Assembly (NCBI GenBank): GCA_032358165.1
Contig: JAALGY010000012.1
Location: forward strand, 3,162,001-3,226,000
DNA: 64,000 nucleotides
Direction of reading: 5' to 3'
From: Diplosphaera chodatii
Lineage: Eukaryota; Chlorophyta; Trebouxiophyceae; Prasiolales; Stichococcaceae
Position 1 is the first letter of the stretch. Each line of letters opens with the position of its first letter. Of the stretch, positions 23,363 to 35,446 are shown piece after piece. A model generated the notes under the pieces. The model was given only the letters and a program-made list of their open reading frames with translations. It was not told the origin of the DNA and did not search any database. The position numbers and the translations under genes are program-made.

Positions 23363-24227
23363 GGTCGGTGCATATGTTGATAGATTGAGCAGCAGCATAG
23401 CTGTTACCAACCGAAGTAGTGGTCAGACATCGGAGTCGTGACCTACAGTAGTTGACCAGAGCAAATGATACCGCGGACACCTTCAGCTGCAAAACCATGC
23501 AAACTGCAAATACTGCATGCGCACTGGCCAGAAAGGCCCTGTAGCAGCACATCACAACGGAATGCAACACGAGCAAATCCAAGGAAAGGCTGCCTGATGG
23601 GCACATCGCGGCAGCACTGGGTCGTCCTGCACGGCAGCTGTCCGTGCCGCTGGTTGTGAGCACCTGATGCTGTTGCTGTCCCAAGTCATGCAAAAAAACA
23701 CTACACTTGTCTGTGAATATGCATGCATCCCCACAACTTCTCGCGAACCGAGTGCTTTCCCTCTGAGCAGCTGCCAGTGTCGTGCTGCCTGACCCCACAC
23801 GCACCCCGTCTGGTAACATATTTCTTCACTTGAACCCATCAGCTGCTACCTCAAAATGTATGCTCTCCTGCGGATGCAGCTCTCGCTTGCTGCCGTCGTG
23901 TTGTGAGAGAACGGTGCTGTAGGCATCCAGCGGCTGCTGCTCGCAATGACGCTAACTTCAACCCCAACCCGACTGAGCCGTGTGGTAGACCCTGTACCCC
24001 TGTTGTTCCTTGCTAGCTTGAACTGCAAATCCTCCTCCAGATCCCGTGGTGTTGGCACATGCAGCGGCCCTGCGGCAGGCGTCGCTTCCTGCTGCCAGAC
24101 GTGCACTGGGGCCGGAGCACCAAACCCTGCTGCTGCAGGGTAGCCGTGCTGCTGGCAACATGCTCCGGTGAGCGACCGCCGTCTCTGGTCCACTCGACTG
24201 CCATTCATGCACCTGGCCACCGGGAAG

Positions 24228-27200
24228 CTAGTATCCGCTGGATCCGCAGGCATCCGGCTGCCGCGTGGCCGCCTGCAGGATGTGCATGATCTCCTGCAGG
24301 GCAGAGCGGCTTGCTGTCAGTGGCGCCTGCTCACACATAGCTGTCAAGCCCCGTGCTGCATAATAGTGTAGAATCCTTCATACGTTTCCGGCACATGACG
24401 ACGGTTGCCGAGCTGGCAATTGGCAGCAACAAGCCGCCGCCCACACCACGTGGTTTCTTGCTTGACGGTGGCATGCCAGGCCGCAGTGACGGCTACTTAC
24501 ACAAGCAGAGAGTCGCAGTATGACCAGCGTGACACGCTACAGCAGCAAGGGAGACCCGAGTTCAGTGGCTACAGGGGGGGAGGGTGCCGCACCTGCACGG
24601 GTTGCACCTCGGGCGGGAACTGCGCGTTGACCAGGTCCTCGTTCATGCGGTGGAAGCCCGGTGGCAGGTCCTTCACGAACCTGCGCGGCGGAGGCGGGGT
24701 GCATCAGACCAGACTGCGACCCTGACACACATCGCGTTTTGCATGCTGCCCTTCTGTGGCAAAGGGTGCGGTGCTGAGCCGTCATCCTGGCCAAAAGCGC
24801 AGGGTCAGGCAGTCACTCAGAGCTCGTACACCGCCGCCCAGAGACGCGTCACCACAGAAACCATGGTCACGCGTCAATCATGAGCACTACAGCTTGTCTA
24901 CTGGGTGCTCGAGCTGCCGGAAGATTCGGTGTGTCTCCTGTCCCGATTGACAACGCGAATGGGCATGATGCATCTGCCATCCCGGGCAAGGGCGTGCGGG
25001 GGCGGGGCGCACCAGGGGTGCTGCATGATGCCGTCCAGGGTGATGCGCTCCGCGGGGTTTGGCGTCAGCATCGCCTTCAGCAGCTCCAGGCACTCCTGCA
25101 GCACGCAGCGCAGGGCGCACGGGTCGGGGGTGCCGGGTTCTAGGTGTTCAAAACAAGGTAGCTGCAGCAGGCATGGCTGTCTCGTGTGCAGGTTAACATG
25201 AGCGTTGTAGATGCAAGACCAAGCAGTCTAGACTGCTTCGATTGCCAGAAGACGCTGCACTACAGCGGTGTGGTGCCATGCTGGGCTGCTGCTGTGCAAT
25301 ACCAGGGATATGTGCTGCATACCGGGGAGGCGGGGGGCGAGGAGTAGTCGGCGGCCAGGATGCGGGGGAAGATCTGCTGCAGCCGCACGATGCTGTTGGC
25401 GCGCTCGTCGCCGCGCCGCCAGAAAGGGAATGCGCCTGCACCAAGGCAAGCACCCATACAAGTCAATGGCATGGAAAGCTGGCATGCAGCCCTCCAGCTC
25501 TAGCAGGTGCTGCGGTGACCAGCGGCAGCAGGGTTGCAGCACCATGCGGCAACAGAGCACTGCTGCAGCCAGTGACAAGATCAGGGCGACAAGGTGGTGG
25601 CCCGCAGGGCCGATGGGCGTGAAGCATGTACTGCTGGATATCGTAGCTGTGTGCGGCACATCAACCCGCTGGCCCACCACACCTGTCATCATGATGTACA
25701 GCATCACGCCGCAGGACCAGATGTCGGCCACCTTGCCGTCGTAGGACGAGTGGCTCAGCACCTGCAGGCATGGGCGAGCCACAGATGTGATGGACGCTCA
25801 GATACTGATGGCGCACCTCACGGCGCTGCGCGCTGCAGACACGCACGACATGTGGAGGGCCCACACCGATGTAAACTCAGCACACAGCTTTTGTAATACC
25901 ATGCCCTGGAGCCGGGGTACCTCGGGCGCGATGTAGTCGGGGGTGCCGGACAGCGACTTGGGCCGCGAGTCCAGGTACTCGTTCTTGGAGTACCCGAAGT
26001 CGCAGATCTTCAGCAGCGGCCGCTCCGGTGTGCCGTCCAGCAGCACATTCTGCAGACAGGGGCCGGCGTATTACCGAGCGTCATGCACACAGCACTTGGG
26101 TCAAAGCACGCCACTGCAGGGTGAAGGACCGCCGGCAAAGTGCTGCACCTCCAGCTTGATGTCGCGGTTGGCGATGCCCTTCTTGTGGCAGAAGTCCAGC
26201 GCGACGATGAGCTGCTGGAAGAACCAGCGAGCCAGGTCTTCCGCCAGCCCCTGTAGTGCAATGGTGTGCATAATACCCAAAGAACAGTGAACCAAGACAC
26301 CGATGTGCCCAAGCATCATCAAAGCTGCATCTCAACCTGCTGTCCAGAGCTAGATGCAATGTCGACTGGCAACAGGACACCTCTCCAGCGGCAAGGGCTG
26401 ACCAGACCCACCCCTGAGCCCTGAACCCAGTCTGAGCCCTGAACCTAGGGGCCACAGCGGTACGAGCGCAGACAGGTTGTACAGCGCCTGCAGGAAGTAC
26501 AGGCCAGCCAGGCTGGAGGCACCTTGACGTTCACGAATGCCTTGTTGCGCACAAAGAAGTCGAACATGTCGCCCCCCGCCGCGTACTCCATCGCAATCCC
26601 CAGGTAACGCCGTGTCAGAAACACCTCCCGGAACTGCGCACACCAAAGTCATGACTCAGACTTGACAGCAGCGTCTCTGATATCGCATGCTGTGCAGGAA
26701 CTGTAGGGAGCTGTCAGGCCTGCATCCTGTGGCACAGGACAGTAGGGTGAGAGATGGGACGATCAGCGGTGGGGTAATGCACCATAGCATGCCAAATTCA
26801 AAACCAAATACCTGGATGATGTGCGGGTGCAGCGAGCACAGCCGGTGGTTCAGGATCTCACGCACGACATTCTTCGTGATGCCCGCCCCGCGCTCCACGA
26901 ACTTTATGGCCACCTGCGGCAGCCAGCAGCAGGTGCTATGCAAGCAGGGCATCGGCAGCGGGCAACCTGCCCCGCCTCTGCTGTGGCAGCAGGGCTAGCA
27001 AGCACCGAGGGTCAGGAACATCAAGCAGCAGAAGGGTGCACTGTGGTTGCAGTGCATCGATGCAGCAAGATTAGCCGCGGCAGGGTGTTGCGGCTGGTCG
27101 TGCACCTGGCGCCCGTAGGCGGCGTCTCGACACAGCTGCACGAAGCCGAAGCCGCCGCTGTTCAGGTCCCGCAGCTTGGTGTACCGCGGGTGGTCTGCAC

Positions 27201-27418
27201 AAAACATGGCAGCACGCTTGCCATAACAACACACATTGATTGGACGTGCCCTTTAGGCATCTTCTTGAGCTGAGCAGCTCCCTGCTCTGGGCAGTCCCGG
27301 TGTAAGGTAGGGTATTGTTGCTGCCACGGAGTGCAGCTGAGGTGGAGCAGGAGAGCGAACTGCAGAGGTAGGAACAGAGCTCACTTCTGAGGGGCTCTTT
27401 TGCAGCTATGCGAGCCAT
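24228..27418 (-). CDS. SnRK2-like serine/threonine protein kinase
   Basis: The first exon, 27418-27385, encodes [11 protein letters not shown]. It splices in phase to 27194-27106 ([21 protein letters not shown]), the Gly-rich loop. Following exons give [20 protein letters not shown] (catalytic Lys), [123 protein letters not shown] and [16 protein letters not shown]. The last exon is [24 protein letters not shown]. This order and the HPW--KDLPPG linker match SnRK2 kinases, which act in osmotic, ABA and nutrient-stress signalling; in Chlamydomonas, SNRK2 members control sulphur-limitation responses. The catalytic loop reads NRD instead of HRD. The C-terminus is short, with no obvious acidic ABA box. 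An alternative last-exon frame running to 23846 is possible. Confidence 0.85.
26414..26447. repeat. Short tandem repeat in kinase intron
   Basis: Two adjacent copies of an imperfect unit built on CTGAGCCCTGAACC lie within an intron of the SnRK2-like gene. They have no visible coding or splice role. Confidence 0.6.
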
Positions 27419-28169
27419 CTCGGCGAGCTCGGCTGCCGTTGCTTGTGAGCGCGTCTCGGCGACGCTGACGGCCGACCCCGGCCATGCCTGAGGGTCGCCT
27501 ACTGGAGGCGCTGCTTGCCTGCAAGCGAAACGACGAGAGCACGCTGTCAGCAGCCCACTGATACGAGCAAGTTCACCGGCCTGGCCATGCTTCTCATTCC
27601 AAGGCGCCAGCCAGCTGCAGGCATCGTCGGCAGGCACGGATACTTGATCTTCAGGCAAGCGACAACAGTCCGGACGATCGCTAGGTCGCAAGGCAGGTAT
27701 TTCTCCATTGCTGGCGCCGTTGTGCTCATCCACCGCACCAGCAGTACATCGAGAGCAATCTGTCAACCTATGGCAACATGCCGTCAGGTTGGATGCCCCC
27801 GGAGGATAAATAGCTGTGAAGTATCCCTCGCATCCCTCGCTGTAGGTAGCACAGCATACTACTGTGATGGTTGGCTGGCACCCAAGGCCGCGCGTCTGTT
27901 CCAGAGTAAGGTCATTTGACAGTGGGCCCCAGCGAGCGCTGCCGGCACTGCCGGCGTCCAGCTGCTCACAGCAGCTTCCCGCAGCATCATGCAGCCCTCA
28001 CACGCCGCAGCGGCACGTAGGAGAGCCAAAGTAACACCGGATGACGTGTTGACAAGGAGTTGTGAAGTTGTCGGGCCGAGTGTGCCGCTGCAGCCGCATG
28101 ATCGCTGCGCATGCGACCCTTCAGAGGCTCAGGACAGTGAACATGGGTATGTTGAGCAGCGAGGACCAC
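27419..28169. other. 5' region of SnRK2-like gene
   Basis: This is 750 bases upstream of the kinase ATG. It should contain the kinase promoter and 5' leader. A minus-strand open frame extends through it, but no motif or splice pair supports translation. No TATA element is obvious. Confidence 0.4.
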
Positions 28170-28444
28170 TCACTGTGGCTGTTGTTGCTGCTGATGGCTG
28201 CCATTGCCTGCCTGGGCGCCCGGCTGAGGGACCTGGTATGGCGCCTGGCCCGCCCCGTGGGTCTGACCAGGCACCAACGGCGGCGCCTGCGCCGGCGGCG
28301 GGCCCATAGGCGACGACGTGAATGCTGCAGGGCCGTAGTTATGGCTGGGCACCGCCTGAGGCCCCTGTTGCTGTAGGCGAGCCAAGTGCATCGCCTCTTG
28401 CCCGCTCTGCACCGCCATGCGATGGGCGTCGGCGCCAGAACTCA
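28170..28444 (-). CDS. Gln/Pro-rich hypothetical protein, possibly incomplete
   Basis: From an ATG at about 28444, a frame runs MSSGADAHRMAVQSGQEAMH and LARLQQQGPQAVPSHNYGPA. It then passes through a Pro/Gly-rich middle to a Gln tail ending HQQQQQPQ at a stop near 28170. The frame stays open upstream to 28586 without an ATG, so an earlier exon may exist. The stop TGA overlaps a good donor (ACA|GTGAGT), so the protein may instead splice onward to the left. The low-complexity composition gives no family. It lies divergently from GLE1, with about 590 bases between starts. Confidence 0.35.
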
Positions 28445-29032
28445 TGCAGGATACCGGCCGGCGATCTACAGCGCTGTACGGCGGGGACCGAAAGCGCAGA
28501 GCCGGATGCCGCAGAGTATCGGAACAAAGGGCCACTTTTGGGGCGCTACCAGCATCCCTGACCTGCTGCACGGACTTCCCGAACAAATGAGACCGACCCT
28601 GCGGTCCTGCAGCCCTCGGAATGTCAAGACAACCCTCTCAGAAGCGGCCCAGCCTTCTCCTGCGTTTGATCAAAAAGGGTGATCTGACATCGGATCCACG
28701 TGGAGGTATCAATCGGGCAGACGGCAGAGCATGAAAGTTGGTTCGCATCTTCGCAAGCTGCCGTGAGGGTATTCTGCAGCAGTCAAAGTCCATCTCGACG
28801 GTCAGGCAGACGTCGGCATGGGTTTAGCCGGAGGTCGGGGGAGAACGAGACTCGGAAAGTGTGCCAGGATGCACGCCACTGGTGGATGATCATAGGCGAT
28901 GTGCGTGAATTTCTTCCGGTGTTGCATCTGATATGACTGCACTTCACAGCACGTGGAACCGTCGCTGTCATTCAGCAGTGGCTGCAGCATAGAGCAGTGA
29001 CATCCAACAACTCCACCCTCCGCGGGGCGGAA

Positions 29033-32000
29033 ATGGCCTCTGCTCTGGTCATGAGCCCGAGCAACAGCGACGGTCACAGGGACGATGCCGCGCTCCAGAC
29101 TCCCATCCTGCGGCTTGAAAGCATCTTCGAGCGCACAAGCTCATCGCCGCAGCTGCCTTCTGAGTCAGGGCGCCAGCGCCATGCGGAGTCCACAGCGGCC
29201 TTGGGCGATCTGCAGCATACCAACAGCGGCGCTTCGGACATGTCCGGCGCGGGCGAGGCCAGCCCCGAGCCTGCAGCGGGAGGCAGGGGCCGGGGCGCAG
29301 CCGCTGGCGGCACAAATGTGCGGTTCGAGGCTTCGCCGAGTCCCGAACCGCGTGCCGGCGGCGACGCCGGCTCAGCTGGCGGCTCGCCATCTCCAGATGC
29401 GGTCTCAGAAGTGGGCTCCCTGCCGCGCACTGGGCTCTCCGCCGGCCCTACCCGCCGCTCGCCGTTCAGGGGCGCCGCCTCTATGAGCGTGGACCGGGTG
29501 CGCCCACAGACTGATATGCATGCACTCAATATGGCCGCTCGACAGCCATCTTGCCTGTTCCTTTGAATCTTTGACCTGCAACACGTCCGTTCAGTTCACT
29601 CATCTGCGCCACAGCCTGTGGCCTTGAGTGCAGCCCTCTCAGCGTCACACTTTCTGCAAACATTTCAACCTTTGGTGTCCTCACCAGATGTCTCCAGCAC
29701 CCTCCGGCGGCGGCGGCGGCTACCGGCTGGCCGGCGGCGGCCGCTCGCCGTCGCCGCTGCGGCGGTTCTCGGCGGGAGGCCCCGGAGCGTTCTCGGGCGC
29801 TGGGCATGCCGCCCAGCTGAGGCGCCGCGAGTCGACGGCCGTCAGCATGAGCATCGTGCGGGAAACGCCCCCACGCGCCGGCGCGGCTGCACACCAGCCG
29901 CGGCGCACTCCGGGCCGGGCTCGCAGCAGCTCAGTGCACCTCGCACCCTCAGGTGAGCGCGGTCTGCTTCCGCTCTTTCAAGCTATCGGTTGCATGGGGC
30001 CGCCCTTCGCGTTTCGCCCCTGGGGAACCTGCAGACTGGTAGGATGTGAATTCACAGCAGTCACAGTGCCTGGATTCCAGCTCCATCACTGCATGCCCCT
30101 TGCAGGGTACAGCGCATCAGACAGCGGGTCGGAGCCCGACAGCCCGACCTTCTCCATGCGGGCCCCCTCAGGATTGACAGACGACAGCAGCGATGGCTCT
30201 GACACAGGTGGGCAGCTAGCACGATGGCCTCTGGCTTCCCTGCCTGCATGTTGCCCAAATTGTCGCAGTGTCAGCAGACCCTGACTGCGCGACGGGAGGT
30301 TCAGGGTGCTGCTTGCCGTTGCTGGGTGCACAAGGTGTCCAGCTGAAACGGAGCTTCACAGCAAACCCTCTCTGCGTCTTTGGAACCAAAGCACTTGAGT
30401 CAGTGGGCCTGTCTTGGCATGGAAACACACTGCGCTTGATCATGACACAGCTTCTGATGCAGAGCAAAGGCGCGGCGGCAGCCGCCGGCCCCGCGGCAGC
30501 ACACCATTCCGGCGGCATGGCTCAAGGGCCGCTTCCACCCCAGGGCCACACAGCAGCACTGGCAGGCAACGGCAGCACGCGGCGGGCGCGGCCGCCTCTG
30601 ACATTGCATTCGAGTTTCGCCATGCGCTGCAGGTGTGATGGCAGCAAGTGTTGTCTCATCTGCATAGCTGGTCGAACACAATTCTGCATGCTACCAGCAC
30701 ACAGTGGGTTGATCCTCTGCGCCTGAGCAAGGCATGCACTGCGCTGCGCCATTCGTGAGGCGCTGGTGCATGCCTGCAGCTGCGGGCGGAGCAGAAGGTC
30801 GAAGCACTGGAAGCGGCGCTGGCACGCATCGATGCTGCCGAGGGCGCAGCGCTTGACGAGCTCATGGCCTCCCGGTGGGGTCCTGGTCTGTACATTCCCC
30901 GTCATATTGGGCACCTCTGCACAAAGCACATGCACATTTGCATGCTCAGATTCCCACCTGCACCCAGGGCGTGGAATAGCTCTTGAATCAGGTTGGCGGG
31001 GAGAACCGTCAGTTGCATGACCGGCTGGTGTGTTGCCCACTCAGGGACGAGCGTGCGGCGTCAGCAGCGGATGCGGATGGCGCGGCGGCGGCGGCGGCGA
31101 CCGCGGAGCGCGTCGCCATGCTGCAACGGCTGCAGGTGCGCGGCGGGCCTCGGGGTTGTGTAAGGGGCATGGCGCCTGCAGTGCAGCTTTGCACATCAGT
31201 GTGTACGGGTGCATCTGCTACAGGCCACGGTGGTTAGAGTGCACATGACTCCCGTATTGCACATGGCAAGAAGGGATTCTCTTCAGGAGGCATGTCGGCA
31301 TTGTTGTGAAGGCGTCACATGTTGCAGTGGAGCCGTTTGGCCCATGGTCAACGCTGAGTGCTGGCAAGTGGTAGACTGCTGAGTTTGTGCATATCATCAG
31401 GAGCTGCAGTGCTAGCACACGAGGAAACACTAGCGCTCCGCATGGGGCAAGGTCAGGTGATGGTACCGTCACAGATGTCCAAGGTCCTTTGACGCTGAGA
31501 TCAAGGTCGGTAGATGACCTCCAAGGGTCCTTGAGATCCAGGGTTTTTGCAGGTAGGTGCACTCACCAGGGTATGCGCTGCCCGCAGGCGGAGCATGCTA
31601 GCAAGGCGGCTGCCGGCCACGCAGCGGTGGCGGAAGTGGAAGCAGCGGCGGCGCGGGCTGCAACAGAGAAGGAGGAAGCAGAACAGCAGCGGCGGCAGCA
31701 GCAGGAGCAGCAGGACGCTGAGAAGCAGGAAGCGGAGCGGCGAGCGGCCCTGCAGCAGCAGCAACAACAGGCACCTACTGCTCATGGCCGTGATCTTGGG
31801 ATGGTCTTTCAGATGCACTGGTCCTGAAGCAGGGGTTCTCAAACTCCAGGCGTTAGCTCTGTGCAGCATTCCTTGGTGCATCTGAAGGGGCGAAGTCAGC
31901 CTGTCTCACCATGTGCTCATTGCATCATGGTTGCAGGAAGCAGCACAGCGAGCTGCTTCTGTCCAGGCTGCGCCGGCTCAGCCATCACCGCCGTCACAGC

Positions 32001-34713
32001 AGCAGCAGCAGCAACAGCCGCCACAGCCGCAGGTGTCAGCGCCTGCGGCACCAGCAGCCAGCGCCACAGCGGCGCCAGGCCCGGATGGCAGCCGCCTGAT
32101 TGCCGCTGCCAGTGCTCTGGCTGCACAGCAGGAGGTGATCATTCTGACTGCTTGCCCCGTCACAATGCATGCCCGATCGCAAACTCAGATATGGGCCATA
32201 CTTCTGTTCATGCATAGCTTCACGGCCCTCCGCAGCATTTGACGTGCAAGCAGGATGCGCCAGTACCCACATGCAACGCTGGACTGTACGTCAACAGACA
32301 AGTGCTGTAGCTCCTAGGAGTGGGCTCGATGCTGCAGCTGACGGTGCACTTTATGACTGGTGCAGTGCGAGCGGCGGTGGGCGGCGGCGGAGGCGGCGGC
32401 AGAGCCCTACAGAAAGGATGCAGCCAGCGGGGCGGCGCGGCGCAAGGGCGACAAGCTGGTCACGCTCAACGTGCAGCAGATTGCGGCGACGCAGGAGCAG
32501 GTGCTGTCTGACAACTGCTGCACTGTGCTGCGCAGCTGTTTGCCATTGAATCCATCACCCATGTTCACCTCCGCTATCTGGGCCATCTCTGGGCCATCTG
32601 GGCCATCTGACCCGTCAGCCTGCCCAGTATCGTCAAGCAGTCGCGGGCGTGCCGCTTGCTGCACAGCTGTGTCTTGCACTCGCAGGTGGGCCGCAAGGCG
32701 CAGGCCCTGGCGCAGTTCCTGGGACAGCAGGGCGGCGGGCCGGCCGGCAGCCACGCCATGCTGGTGCTCGCCAACCGTGTCGTGGCGCAGTGCGAAGTGC
32801 AGGTGGGTGACCGCTGCGTCTTGCGCGCTGCTCTGTACCAGCCACCTGCCACCTCCCCCTCGTTGCAGACCACATCAGTCTTGGTCGACCATGGACAGCA
32901 ATGGGTCCCCAAGCACAATTCAGTTGGCAGGGACCTTGGTCAGTTCATCAGGTTGTGGCCGCACTATAGAGCCAATCTGGACTACAAGTAGCCTGCACTT
33001 ATTTGTGCAGCTCTGTTTGTACATTTTACTGCACACTGACAGAGCTCACTGGCATTGCTGTGTGCAGGTGCTGCGGCTGCATGCATTTGCGTTCCCCCTG
33101 GCGGAGGTGGCTGTCTCGGTCGCGGCCGCGCACCCAGACTTCATGCCGCTGCTGCTGGCGCGCCTGCACCAGGTGTGCCAGTAGAAGCACTGCCCCGCCT
33201 GCCATGCTCCATAGCAGTCCGTACGAGCAGTCCGGCTTGGCGCGCCAGCACGGCACTTGAGCAGAAGTGCCGTCTGTACATATGCTGACTGTCACCGACA
33301 GGCAGGTCCAGAGGGGCTACCACCTAGCTCAGCTCAGCAGCTGCCAATGCGCACTGCATTCCTCACGTGCGCTCTAGCGCACATCAAGTCTTGCTCAGCG
33401 ATCGAGCTTTCTGCGTGCAGGTGTGCCAGCTGGCAGTGCCAGCGCTGCGGGTGTACCCCAAGGGCACGGCCGTCCCGGCGCACGAGCGACTGGCGGCCCT
33501 GGGGTACCGGGAAAAAGAGAGGGTCGGCGCCGGGGACCCTATGGCCGAGGCGGCCGACCCGCAGCTGGAGTCCACAGACGACTTCCTTGCGCGTGTGCAG
33601 GTGACTGCACTCTGGCTTCACACTACGGTCGCGCATAGCCGGGGCTCTACCATAGGGTCGATGGCGAACGATGTGCACTACGCACACGGAGCGGCAACCG
33701 GCATACGTACCTGCACCGGCTGCTGCACACGGCTGAATGCTGGCACCTCATGAGCGCGCCTGTGCCACGGTCGCAGGGGTATGTGCGATTCTACGCGGCG
33801 GTGACGCAGAGCCAACAGCCTGGCAACCCCCACGGCCTGCCGCACGCCTGGGCCTTCCTTGCAAGGTGCGCCGACTGGAGGCCTTCACACGCACCAGCAC
33901 ACACAACTCTGAGCGTTTCCGAAGCAAATATTGCCAGGCGCCATGTTTCAGCTGTGGCTGTCGACGATCGGCGTCACTGAATGCGAACCGCACACTGCTG
34001 GTCCAGTGTAGCAAGCATGTTGAGCTTGAACCCGTGTCGCCTGTGCAGGCTGCTGAACCACCTGCCGGCCACGCGGCTGACGGCCACGGCGCTGGAGGCG
34101 TTCCTGCGGGTGGCGGGCTTTGCTTTGTACCGCACGTACCGCGGCCAGTTCGTGAAGCTGCTGCACCTGGTGGACCAGTCGTTCCTGGCGGCCCTGCAGC
34201 AGGTGGGGGCCTGTGCACCCCACAGACTTGGCGGTCTGCAGACCAAAATGGATGGCGCAGATCTGAGAATAGCAGCGCAGCCCTTCCGAGTTGTTGTACA
34301 GTCTGTCAGTGCAGTCACTGCAGTTCCTTGCAGTGCAATATCGATGCTCTGCTGCAGGCGAACGACCCCGACAGCCGGGCCATTGCCACCCGCATCCGCG
34401 CCTTCCTGCACGACAACCAGGTGCAGCCAGGGCTTGAGCCTACGCATGCTATCTGCACTACCTTATGCTGCTGCTATACATCCACTCACTCACTCTTACA
34501 TCTCATGGGGCTAAAGATCGCCAATGCCAGAAAAGCTGCCAAACGATTGCGCTGGCAGTGTGTCTAAGTGAAGAACTACATAACGCCTGTATAGGGTGAA
34601 CTGGGGCAGACTGTTGTGATGACCCTATGTGACGCTTGCAGTTTGCGGAGAGCCCCGAGGGGCGTGATATGCCGCGCTTTGATGCGTCCAGCGATGTGTC
34701 CTGCCGCGCCTGA
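29033..34713 (+). CDS. GLE1: GLE1-like mRNA export factor (nuclear pore)
   Basis: This is a long gene of about fifteen exons. The N-terminal exons are Ser/Pro/Gly-rich and disordered (SIFERTSSSPQLPSESG, GGRSPSPLRRFSAGG). A charged coiled-coil segment follows (LRAEQKVEALEAALARIDA, RAATEKEEAEQQRRQQQEQQ, then Pro/Gln-rich). The C-terminal helical domain is diagnostic: GDKLVTLNVQQIAATQEQ, VGRKAQALAQFLGQQ, FAFPLAEVAVSVAAAHPDF, LLLARLHQVCQLAVP, ERLAALGYREKE, DDFLARVQGYVRFYAAVTQS, HGLPHAWAFLARLLNHLPAT, TALEAFLRVAGFALYRTY, GQFVKLLHLVDQSFLAALQQ, then a short tail ending SSDVSCRA. This matches GLE1, which with inositol hexakisphosphate activates the DEAD-box ATPase DBP5/LOS4 at the cytoplasmic face of the pore to release exported mRNPs. 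Exon ends in the disordered half are approximate. Confidence 0.88.
32578..32609. repeat. CTGGGCCAT tandem repeat in GLE1 intron
   Basis: Three near-perfect units of CTGGGCCAT (CT) lie head to tail just before the exon beginning VGRKAQALAQ. The repeat is confined to the intron and shows no coding function. Confidence 0.6.
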
Positions 34714-35446
34714 GGACAGCCTGACATGGCATGACCATTGGAACCCAGAGAGTGCTCGCTGGGCAGAGTGACTATTGAATGGGTTGGCACAGCGGGGTTT
34801 ATAACAGTCAGGACAGTCAGCAGTGCAGTGTACTAGTATACAGTCTGGTGCATGACCCCATCAGCCCCTTGCATCGTGCACCGGTCGGATTGGCTGGCTA
34901 CACGAGTGGTTTATGCTGTCGACTTGACCTCGCACGACCCAGCGCCCTCGGAATGTCCAAGCCCTGCTCTGGAGTGACACCTGGCATGCTGATGCGCTGT
35001 AGAGCACTTACATGTTGCGTCGCGACCCTCAGCACTGGCCGCAGTTGACGTGTTTGACGTGTTCTTGACAGCTGCTGGTGATATCAACCGTAGCGTCTGG
35101 TTACCGCAACAACCGGTCCGTTGGCCGTGATCGTGTCAAGGTCCGGATCTTGCTGCTACATGGGCAATGAAACCAGCAGAGCGTGACCTCAGGACCGGCA
35201 ACGTACATTCCTCCAGGTGACTGGAGCATATGAAGTGCGTCCAAGACTAGAATCTGCTAATACTGGTCCCAATGAGGCATCAGCTTGTGATGCGCCTGTT
35301 GCGCTCATGGCTGCATGTTTTTTGCTGCAGGGCACAGCCCTGCACTCGGGGCAGACCCACTAAGCCTGACTTGGAGCAAGCGACGTAGCAGTGCAGCAGA
35401 CAGTGTTGCAGCGCCGCAGGCTGTGCTGCTGAAGTGCTCCAGCGAC
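34714..35446. other. Intergenic region between GLE1 and metacaspase
   Basis: This is 730 bases between two genes on the same strand. It must hold the GLE1 3' end and the metacaspase promoter. No gene, TATA element or repeat was recognised. Confidence 0.4.

Noticed and set aside
23846..24253. Alternative long last exon of the kinase (135 codons)
   Set aside because: The phase-0 acceptor before [11 protein letters not shown] leads to a stop at 24228 and matches the SnRK2 C-terminus. The longer frame is shifted by one base and low in motif content.
28997..29529. Minus-strand open frame of 151 codons opposite the first GLE1 exon
   Set aside because: Mirror of a Ser/Pro/Gly-rich disordered exon. 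The plus strand connects by splice sites to the conserved GLE1 domain, while the minus strand connects to nothing.
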